This document shows, piece after piece, positions 6,254 to 12,234 of a DNA stretch of 12,234 bases. A program made the translations under genes and the position numbers. This stretch comes from Oscillospiraceae bacterium (GTDB taxonomy: Bacteria > Bacillota > Clostridia > Oscillospirales > Ruminococcaceae), in contig JAEDMB010000050.1 in the NCBI GenBank assembly GCA_016303235.1, positions 1 through 12,234 of the forward strand. The letters are read 5' to 3'. The notes below the pieces were generated by a model. It made no database searches. It saw only the letters and a list, made by a program, of their open reading frames with translations, and was not told the DNA's origin. Each line of letters starts with the position of its first letter. The first letter of the stretch is position 1.

Positions 6254-7432
6254 TTAATGTTTTTTGTCTTTGTTTTTATCGGGTGCGGGTTTCGGGGAAG
6301 GCTGTGCCTTTCTTTTTTCAGCCTCTTTCTTTTCAAGGCTTTCACATGCAAGCTTATAAACCGTTGCAACGGCAGGAACTCCCAAAAGCATTCCCATTAC
6401 TCCCGATATTGAACCCCCGACAGTTACAGCTCCGAGAACCCATATTCCGGGGAGTCCTATTGATGAGCCTACAACTCTCGGATATATAAAATTTTCCTCA
6501 ATCTGCTGTAGTATTATAAGAAATATTATAAATATTACCGCCTGCATAGGATTTACTGTCAGAATCATAAAAGCTCCTACAATAGCACCTACAAAAGCTC
6601 CGACTATCGGAACGAGTGCCGTAACTCCCACTACTGTGCCGGTCATAACGGCATAGGGCAGTCTGAGAATCAGCATTCCTATACTGCAAAGCACTCCGAG
6701 TATAACCGCCTCCGTAAACTGACCGACAAAAAAGCTTTTAAAAGTCTTGTTTGTGACATCAAATATATGCTGAATTTTATCAGCAGTTTTTTTATCAAGA
6801 TAAGCATTTTTAATTCTTGAAAGACCTTTTTTTATACTGTCCTTATATATAAGCAGATACAGGGCAAAGGCTATTCCGACGCATATTTTAGTAATGCTGA
6901 GTGTAAAAGTTCCGATAATTCCGACAACCGAACTTATAAGTCCGGTAGCTCCGCTTGTAAGGAACGTTGCAATATTTTCAGTAACAGATGCCCAGTTTAT
7001 ATCAAGCTCTGCAATTTTTTTCTGAATATCCGGAATATTTTCAAGATTTTCAACTGCCCATTCTTTCAGCTTGTCAACAATATCCGGAATAGTATTGTAA
7101 AGAACCTTACAGCTTTCCGTAACCTCGGGAACTACAACCTTGGCTATCAGAAAAATACCAAGAACCACAATGCACAACGAAAACAAAAGACATACTGGTC
7201 TTCTTGTGCGTAAAACAAGCTTTTTACAGCTTTTCGGAAAGTAATATCTTTCAAAAAAAGACATAATTATATTAAATACAAATGCAATTGCACACCCGAT
7301 TACAAGCGGAGACACTGCCGTAAAAATAAGCGATATAAAACCGCCTATATATGTAAGATTTTTTACAATTATCATAACTCCCACAGCAACAGCTCCGATA
7401 ATCAGATATTTTTTCAGCTCCTTTTTGTCCAT
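6254..7432 (-). CDS. AI-2E family transporter (PerM/TqsA/YtvI-like membrane protein)
   Basis: A 392-residue polytopic inner-membrane protein with about eight helices. Two helices lie near the N-terminus (10-30 and 33-57) and one at 78-100. A long soluble stretch (about 103-158) follows, as is usual in this family. The conserved C-terminal half contains TALVPIVGAFVGAIVG (271-286), QQIEENFIYPRVVG (309-322), LPGIWVLGAVTVGG (327-340) and GMLLGVPAVATVYKL (347-361). The C-terminal tail (368-392) is charged and rich in Lys and Pro. Family members have been linked to autoinducer-2 export and to Na+/H+ antiport, so the substrate cannot be told from sequence. The start has AAGGAGG about 11 bases upstream. 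It is the first gene of a two-gene unit with the PfkB kinase. That pairing is not one I recognise as functional and may be simple co-expression. Confidence 0.88.
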   Translation of the reverse strand: MDKKELKKYLIIGAVAVGVMIIVKNLTYIGGFISLIFTAVSPLVIGCAIAFVFNIIMSFFERYYFPKSCKKLVLRTRRPVCLLFSLCIVVLGIFLIAKVVVPEVTESCKVLYNTIPDIVDKLKEWAVENLENIPDIQKKIAELDINWASVTENIATFLTSGATGLISSVVGIIGTFTLSITKICVGIAFALYLLIYKDSIKKGLSRIKNAYLDKKTADKIQHIFDVTNKTFKSFFVGQFTEAVILGVLCSIGMLILRLPYAVMTGTVVGVTALVPIVGAFVGAIVGAFMILTVNPMQAVIFIIFLIILQQIEENFIYPRVVGSSIGLPGIWVLGAVTVGGSISGVMGMLLGVPAVATVYKLACESLEKKEAEKRKAQPSPKPAPDKNKDKKH

Positions 7433-7466
7433 AGAGAAAACCTCCTTGAAAATTAATGATATTATA

Positions 7467-7495
7467 ATTATACAGCACCGGAAAGAAAAAAGCTA
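7467..7495 (-). promoter_or_regulatory. candidate promoter for the AI-2E/pfkB unit
   Basis: On the minus strand a perfect TATAAT (7472-7467), in the context TGTATAAT, lies about 35 bases before the start codon. The -35 at 17 bp spacing is poor (TAGCTT). It stands back to back with the rightward promoter at 7542-7570. Confidence 0.5.
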
Positions 7496-7541
7496 TTATA
7501 TTTATGTTAAAAAATTATATATTGGATAAATATATTAATTC

Positions 7542-7570
7542 TTGACTTTTCAATTCTCTGCTGATATAAT
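7542..7570 (+). promoter_or_regulatory. near-consensus promoter of the GGDEF-like gene
   Basis: TTGACT (7542-7547), 17 bases, then a perfect TATAAT (7565-7570). Transcription should start near 7577. Because the -35 lies here, the reading frame that opens with TTG at 7542 cannot begin translation there. Confidence 0.85.
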
Positions 7571-7613
7571 TATAATGATTAATAGTGTCGGGAAAGGACG
7601 GATTCTGCGGATA

Positions 7614-9389
7614 ATGAATAATTACAGCGTACTTAATCAGCAGTATTATACTATCGGAACAGTTATAACAGATGAAAGCTTTCATACACAGAGTGCCGAT
7701 GAGGGTTTTTTCAGATACTTCGGAAATGATGTCACATACTCAATTCAGCGTACCATACACAAGGACGATTTTGAAAATTTCCGGAAATCCCTTGAATCCC
7801 TCGAAAGCGGTGATATACAGAAAATAGTCCTCCGTATGAAAGGAATAGCCTCCGGATTCAGATGGTTTCTTGCGTCGGTAAAAAAAACAGGAAAACAATA
7901 TCACATAACTCTTAATGATATTCTCTCACTTGAGGCTCTTGTTTATGACCGTGAATACCTTATAGGAGAATACAGGCATTTTTTAAGCATGACTCATGAC
8001 CTTGCATTTGAATACAGCTTTGAGACAAAAATAATAAAAATCTATCTTTTCGACTGTTTCAGGGAAATTATGCTGATAAATGAAGACCTCGAAACATGGC
8101 GGAAACGTGCTGTTTCTATGAAATACGTCCGCCCCGAATATCTCGATTCATTCAACAGACTCTGCGATGATATTAAAAACGGCACATACCGCTTTGACTA
8201 TGAAATAGAATCAAGTATTCTTACATACGGAAAAAGCTTTGAATTTAATCAGTTCAGCGGAGTTACACGATATAATGATATAGAACACAGAAAAGTTATG
8301 GGAATAATAACTGTTATCCCTTCAAAATCAAAGTCAAAGGATATTAATATCACAATAGCATCAAACCGTGATTCGCTTTCAGAACTTCTCAACAAAAAAG
8401 CTATAACCGAATATGCACAGAATATCATTTCAGAAAAGCCGAAATACAATATTAATATAGTAATAGTCGATATTGACAATTTCACTCTTATAAATAATAC
8501 ATATGGTCACCTTTTCGGCGATGAAGTAATTTATACAATTGCAGGAATTATAAAGGCTGAAATAGGTACAAGAGGACTTGCCGGAAGAATAAGCGGAGGC
8601 GGATTTATGATAGTTCTCGAAAAAACCATTGACGAAACAGATTTAAGAGGAATACTCCGTGCAATACGCACCAAAACAGAACAGGTATTTCTGAACAGAA
8701 TCGAAAATTTAAATATAACATGTTCAATAGGCGTTTCAACATATCCGGCTGACAGCGATAATTATGACATACTTTTTATGCAGGCGGACAAGGCTCTTTT
8801 TATAGCAAAGGAAAAAGGCAAAAACCGCTATGTTATATACGATGCAAAGAAACACGGAAAAATCGAAACTGATATTGAACACAAAATAGCCTATCTCTCA
8901 CAAAATCAGAATTTCGATTCGCATATAAAATATATCGGAACTCTTACGGACAGAATTATTTCCGGAAATGTACCCGATATAAATACACTCCTTGACGAAA
9001 TAAAAGCTGAATTTGATATTGATTGTATCTGCATATTCAGCGGTGAAAATATGAATACAATAAAAGCCTCAAGCAAGGATTCTCCGCAGATTGATGCAGA
9101 ATATGCACTTAATCCGCAGTATTCGGAAAAATTCAGCGATGACAATATTCTTGTCATAGACAATGTAAACGAGCTTGAGGGACGTGCAGACGAGGCATTT
9201 AAAATTCTCAGCAGTCAGAATATTCTCGGAACAGTTCAGTATCTGATAAAAAAAGACAGCAAAACAAAAGGTCTTATTTCTTATAATTACATAAACCGCT
9301 TTAAAAAATGGTCTGTAACCGACACGAACTGTCTGACTATAATCAGCCGTATAATATCATCTTATATTATAAAAAACAATCTTATATAA
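7614..9389 (+). CDS. PAS-like / degenerate GGDEF / GAF-like signalling protein
   Basis: A 591-residue cytosolic protein from the ATG at 7614, the first good start downstream of the promoter; AAAGGA lies some 15 bases upstream, rather far. There is no membrane helix. Residues about 10-100 look PAS-like (EGFFRYFG, then the IHKDDFENFRKSL helix typical of PAS sensors). A second weaker PAS-like unit covers about 125-240. A GGDEF fold follows at about 250-412: IVIVDIDNFTLINNTYGHLFGDEVI (metal Asp and substrate Asn kept), CSIGVSTYP, and QADKALFIAKEKGKNRYVIYD. The active signature, normally GGDEF or GGEEF, reads SGGGF, losing both acidic residues, and the RxxD inhibitory site is absent. It is therefore probably not a working diguanylate cyclase and may instead bind a nucleotide as a sensor. 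Residues about 435-591 resemble a GAF domain (AEFDIDCICIFS). Its target is unknown and it is transcribed alone. Confidence 0.82.
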   Translation: MNNYSVLNQQYYTIGTVITDESFHTQSADEGFFRYFGNDVTYSIQRTIHKDDFENFRKSLESLESGDIQKIVLRMKGIASGFRWFLASVKKTGKQYHITLNDILSLEALVYDREYLIGEYRHFLSMTHDLAFEYSFETKIIKIYLFDCFREIMLINEDLETWRKRAVSMKYVRPEYLDSFNRLCDDIKNGTYRFDYEIESSILTYGKSFEFNQFSGVTRYNDIEHRKVMGIITVIPSKSKSKDINITIASNRDSLSELLNKKAITEYAQNIISEKPKYNINIVIVDIDNFTLINNTYGHLFGDEVIYTIAGIIKAEIGTRGLAGRISGGGFMIVLEKTIDETDLRGILRAIRTKTEQVFLNRIENLNITCSIGVSTYPADSDNYDILFMQADKALFIAKEKGKNRYVIYDAKKHGKIETDIEHKIAYLSQNQNFDSHIKYIGTLTDRIISGNVPDINTLLDEIKAEFDIDCICIFSGENMNTIKASSKDSPQIDAEYALNPQYSEKFSDDNILVIDNVNELEGRADEAFKILSSQNILGTVQYLIKKDSKTKGLISYNYINRFKKWSVTDTNCLTIISRIISSYIIKNNLI

Positions 9390-9390
9390 A

Positions 9391-9426
9391 GCAAAAGACG
9401 GTACTTTTTTTGAGTACCGCCTTTTT
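9391..9426 (+). terminator. Rho-independent terminator after the GGDEF-like gene
   Basis: CGGTACT (9399-9405) pairs perfectly with AGTACCG (9413-9419) around a T-rich loop, followed by CC and TTTTT (9422-9426). A-rich flanks on the left (GCAAAAG) extend the pairing and allow weak function on the other strand. Confidence 0.88.
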
Positions 9427-9449
9427 GCTATGTAATTTCAAATTGTGCT

Positions 9450-9473
9450 GAGCCGATATACCCATACCGGCTC
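9450..9473 (-). terminator. hairpin downstream of the pectinase gene
   Basis: GAGCCGATAT and ATACCGGCTC form a 10-bp stem around ACCC. On the minus strand the single mismatch becomes a G-U pair, so the RNA stem is whole there, 34 bases after the pectinase stop. The T-run on the minus strand is weak (AGCACAATTTG), so it may be a terminator or a 3' protecting hairpin. Confidence 0.6.
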
Positions 9474-9507
9474 TTTATTAAATTAAGAGGGATTGAAGAA
9501 ATCCTGA

Positions 9508-12234
9508 TTAAAGGGAAGTAATGATATTTGCAAGGTACTGCTGAACTGTGAGAGCATCAGTAGCGTTTATACCGTTGTTGCCCTGAACATCAGCGTTAAT
9601 AATTCCCTGTGCTTTAAGAGTATTGTTAGCAGAATCGCCTACATATGCAGCTATTGAAACTACGTCAGCTATATCAACTGAACCGTCGCAGTTTGCATCG
9701 CCTTTAAGACCTGTTTCTGATGATGAAGATTCAACTGAATAGTTGATATAGAAAAGGTTAGCTGTATCTGCCTTTGTGATTGAGTGTGAACCTGCTGAAA
9801 GGTCAACAGTTACAATGCCGTTTGTTGCAGTATACTTTGTGCCGTCAACCTTAATAGTTGCAGAAGGTTCAACGAATACAAGAGTAAGAGTACCTGCATT
9901 ATCAGCATTGAATGAAACACTTGTAGCTGTTTCCATCTTGAGGCACTGTGTAAGAGTAAGGTCGCCGTAGTTTACTGTTCCCTTGCCTGTTGAAAGGTTG
10001 CCTGAAATCGTATAGAAACTGCTGTTTGTGCCGTTCAGTGTGAAGTTATGTGTATATCCGCCTGATACAACGGGAGTATCGGGTTTCTTGGTAGTTGTAG
10101 TTGTTTCATTAGGCTTTGTTGTGGTAGTAGTAGCAGTAGTTGTCGGAGGAGTTACAGAAGAACCGTCAAAATGATAGCCCATTGACTTGTAAGTTCCTGT
10201 TGTCTCATAAAGACCGCTTGTATTGAGACTTCCGTCTGCATTTCTCCATGTTGTGTGGAAATCTGTTCCCTGTACCGGAGCTGTTGCCATTGAAACGAAG
10301 TCGGAAGCTGAAGGGCCTTCAAACTTAGTACCAATTTTAGCACCGTTTGTTATATCAGTCTTAGCGTCAACCTTATAGTAACCGCTGTTATAATATACGC
10401 CGTTTGTATATGTACCTACATATTTATCATTAGATGCTCCGCCTGCAAGCTTTGAATCTGACATAAATACGCTTGCGTCATAGTATGACATAAGATTTTC
10501 AAAGTCACAGCCGTCATCTGTACAACGGTAGCAGGAGAAATTCGGCTTACCTTTTCCCTCGCCGTTGTTGTTTACAGCAGTACAATTCTTGATTGTGCCG
10601 AGTTTCGGGTTATTGTTGTCAGTAAATCCGCAGTGGAGGTTTTCAAATGCGAGACAGTTTTCAACAACATGAGCTGAACCTACTCCGGAACCGCCGAGCT
10701 TGAATCCGTTACCGTCACAGTCGCCATAGCCTTCACCAAATTCAGTAAAGCCGTTTCTGAAAGCGATACTGTTCTTGATTGTTACAACACCGATAGGTCC
10801 TGTTTCAGATTTTGCGAATAAATCCCAGCCGTCATCAGAGTTATTGTAAGCCATACAGCCATCGAATACATTTCCTTCACCGCATGTAAGCTTTGCTGCA
10901 AAACCGTCAGCGTTTTCCATTGTTGAGTCATCGCAGTTATTCTTTGATGTACAGTTAAGAATAAGGTTATTGGACGGCCAGTCTGCAATTGTAGCAGCAC
11001 TTGTATTATATCTTGAAATCTGAAGTCCGGTATCCTGATTGTCATTGAATACCATCATTTCAATCTTGTTGTTATTTCCTGAAAGGAGCATACCGTTATC
11101 GGCAGCCTTTGTAATTTCAAAGCCATAGAAGTGCCAGTAGTCACCGTCAAGAGTAATACCTCTCTTTGAGGGGTCTGCTGCTCCCTGTCCGGAGAAATCA
11201 AATACTACCTTAGCTCCGGGATAAGCTGAAATTGTCTTCATACCGTTTGCAGTACCGCTTAATGAATCATCAATGAGAATCATTTCGCTGAACTTATAAG
11301 TACCTTCAAGGAGGTAAATTGTACCGCCTGCCTTTACTGACTTGATAGCAGAAAGAACATCTGTCGGGCTGTTCATAGAAGTACCGTTTCCACCGCCGGC
11401 GGGTGAGCAGTATATTACATCTGAACCTACAACAGGAGCTTGTGTTGTGCCTGAGGGCTTAGCAGTTGTAGTTGTTGTAGTTGTCTGTGGTTTTGATGTA
11501 GTAGTAGTAGTTGGAGTATCACCTGAATCTCCCTTGAATCCGCTACCGATTGCAACGATTGAATCATCATAGCTTGTAATTGCCTTTTTAAGACCGTCAT
11601 TTACAGCATAGCTTTCATCATCAACGGAGTTGTCGAAAGTCCACTTGAAATCACCGCCGTTTACACGTCCGGCCTTTGAAGTTACAGTTGACTTGACACT
11701 GTCAGCACTTTCAGGTGTATAGCTGTACATAAGGCTTGAATTTGTATCAAAGTTGTTGTATGTAGTTCCGCCCTGCTTTGCCGTTACGGAAGAAGGAACT
11801 GTTTCATTTCTTGAGGAAGCAACATAAGCATCAAATTCTGTATTGTCTTCCTGATATGAGATAAAGCCTTTCTGACCTTCCATATAGTTTCCGTATGCCT
11901 TGATTATACCGCCGTCCTCACTGGAGAATGTACCTGTATTTTCGCCTGCAATATCTGAACCCTGCATTGAAGCAAGCATAGGATATTTACAATTTCTGAA
12001 ATAGTTGTTTTCAACGAATGCAGAAGCTCCCATTGTTACGCCTACACCGTATTTAGCATTTCCGTCATAGTAGTTATTGTAGATATGAACAGTACATGTT
12101 CTGATACGTGGGTGACGTGAATCGGAGTGGTCATACCAGTTGTGATGATATGTAATATAATTTTCTGTTGTTTCGGATTTCATACCCTGAAGATTGCATT
12201 TTCCGTTATCCCAGAAGTGATTGTATGAGTGAGT
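9508..12234 (-). CDS. cellulosomal bifunctional pectate lyase, PL1-PL9-CBM77-like-dockerin (5' end cut by window)
   Basis: The frame is open to base 12234, so the signal peptide and most of PL1 lie to the right; 908 codons are visible. Numbering from the Met at 12183, residues 1 to about 215 are the end of a PL1 pectate lyase, with HSDSRHPRIR holding the conserved Arg23 and Arg28 (Arg218/Arg223 of PelC). A Thr/Pro linker (224-250) leads to a PL9 lyase (about 255-675). It has Asp426 and DDGWD (Asp450, Asp451, Asp454), spaced exactly as the calcium ligands Asp209/233/234/237 of Erwinia Pel9A, and Lys495 in GNGFKLGG is the likely base. A second Thr linker (679-704) precedes a beta-sandwich (709-818) that by position matches CBM77, the pectin-binding module of a R. 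flavefaciens PL1/9 enzyme. A type I dockerin (826-890) ends the protein. It cleaves homogalacturonan outside the cell, docked on a scaffoldin. The second dockerin loop has Gln867 and Asn869 where Asn/Asp and Asp are usual. Confidence 0.93.
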   Translation of the reverse strand, partial: THSYNHFWDNGKCNLQGMKSETTENYITYHHNWYDHSDSRHPRIRTCTVHIYNNYYDGNAKYGVGVTMGASAFVENNYFRNCKYPMLASMQGSDIAGENTGTFSSEDGGIIKAYGNYMEGQKGFISYQEDNTEFDAYVASSRNETVPSSVTAKQGGTTYNNFDTNSSLMYSYTPESADSVKSTVTSKAGRVNGGDFKWTFDNSVDDESYAVNDGLKKAITSYDDSIVAIGSGFKGDSGDTPTTTTTSKPQTTTTTTTAKPSGTTQAPVVGSDVIYCSPAGGGNGTSMNSPTDVLSAIKSVKAGGTIYLLEGTYKFSEMILIDDSLSGTANGMKTISAYPGAKVVFDFSGQGAADPSKRGITLDGDYWHFYGFEITKAADNGMLLSGNNNKIEMMVFNDNQDTGLQISRYNTSAATIADWPSNNLILNCTSKNNCDDSTMENADGFAAKLTCGEGNVFDGCMAYNNSDDGWDLFAKSETGPIGVVTIKNSIAFRNGFTEFGEGYGDCDGNGFKLGGSGVGSAHVVENCLAFENLHCGFTDNNNPKLGTIKNCTAVNNNGEGKGKPNFSCYRCTDDGCDFENLMSYYDASVFMSDSKLAGGASNDKYVGTYTNGVYYNSGYYKVDAKTDITNGAKIGTKFEGPSASDFVSMATAPVQGTDFHTTWRNADGSLNTSGLYETTGTYKSMGYHFDGSSVTPPTTTATTTTTKPNETTTTTKKPDTPVVSGGYTHNFTLNGTNSSFYTISGNLSTGKGTVNYGDLTLTQCLKMETATSVSFNADNAGTLTLVFVEPSATIKVDGTKYTATNGIVTVDLSAGSHSITKADTANLFYINYSVESSSSETGLKGDANCDGSVDIADVVSIAAYVGDSANNTLKAQGIINADVQGNNGINATDALTVQQYLANIITSL
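10072..10149 (-). repeat. Thr-rich linker repeat 2 (low-complexity codons)
   Basis: GTAGT/GTTGT-type simple repeat encoding residues 679-704 of the pectinase, runs of Thr broken by Pro, Lys and Asn. It joins the PL9 catalytic module to the CBM77-like module and is likely a flexible, possibly glycosylated spacer. Slippage could vary its length between strains. Confidence 0.75.
11434..11517 (-). repeat. Thr-rich linker repeat 1 (low-complexity codons)
   Basis: A simple repeat of the same type as the other linker, encoding residues 223-250 (two Thr runs separated by SKPQ and followed by AKPSGTTQ). It separates the PL1 and PL9 catalytic modules. The two linkers are similar enough at DNA level to be potential recombination points for module shuffling. 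Confidence 0.75.

Noticed and set aside
7542..7613. Upstream start (TTG at 7542) for the GGDEF-like gene
   Set aside because: The codon is inside the -35 box of a near-consensus promoter whose transcript would begin about 35 bases later. The ATG near 7575 would sit at the transcript's very 5' end, so the ATG at 7614 is preferred.
9776..9970. Rightward reading frames inside the pectinase and the pfl genes
   Set aside because: They lie wholly antisense to well-supported genes, lack ribosome sites, and encode no recognisable motifs.
10072..11517. CRISPR array or tandem mobile repeat in the GTAGTTGT-rich segments
   Set aside because: They are in-frame Thr codons of two linkers in one protein, with no spacers.

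Overview
The window looks like chromosome from a cellulosome-forming, plant-fibre-degrading anaerobe of the Oscillospiraceae, most likely a Ruminococcus close to R. flavefaciens. The evidence is a secreted pectinase that ends in a type I dockerin and has a PL1-PL9-CBM77-like-dockerin layout, a pyruvate formate-lyase (PFL) operon typical of strict fermenters, AT-rich DNA and strong AGGAGG-type ribosome binding sites. The species call is inference.

Layout, left to right. Positions 1-426 (+) hold the 3' end of a VanY/DacB-type zinc D-Ala-D-Ala carboxypeptidase. It is closed by a strong bidirectional terminator that also ends the leftward genes. Positions 467-4999 (-), read right to left, are a fermentation operon: PFL core (pflB), a 72-aa unknown protein, an 81-aa free glycyl-radical domain, a formate/nitrite-family channel, the PFL activase (pflA), then an aromatic-rich 124-aa unknown. 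A good sigma-70-type promoter sits at 5076-5105. The gene-free stretch 5000-5325 holds that promoter, a leader hairpin, an inverted repeat and a pair of 14-bp direct repeats. Positions 5326-7432 (-) hold an AI-2E-family membrane protein followed, with Shine-Dalgarno/stop overlap, by a PfkB-family 1-phosphofructokinase-like sugar kinase. Positions 7614-9389 (+), expressed from a near-consensus promoter, encode a PAS-GGDEF-GAF-like protein whose GGDEF signature is degenerate. Positions 9508-12234 (-) are the large pectinase, open at the right edge.

The main discovery is that PFL here is split. The 699-residue PflB carries the catalytic Cys-Cys pair but stops just before the C-terminal glycyl-radical domain. 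That domain is encoded as a separate 81-residue protein in the same operon. A third small ORF lies between the two halves in a third reading frame. Its N-terminal half resembles the start of the radical domain, but the radical loop is replaced by a C-x5-C-C tail. All three have their own ribosome binding sites, so this is not a simple frameshift. It would be a standing version of the GrcA/YfiD rescue arrangement: a large core enzyme with an exchangeable radical subunit, activated by PflA, with formate leaving through the channel encoded in the same operon.

Taken together, the window links extracellular pectin breakdown, sugar phosphate phosphorylation and pyruvate-to-formate/acetyl-CoA fermentation, although only the PFL genes form a clear functional unit.
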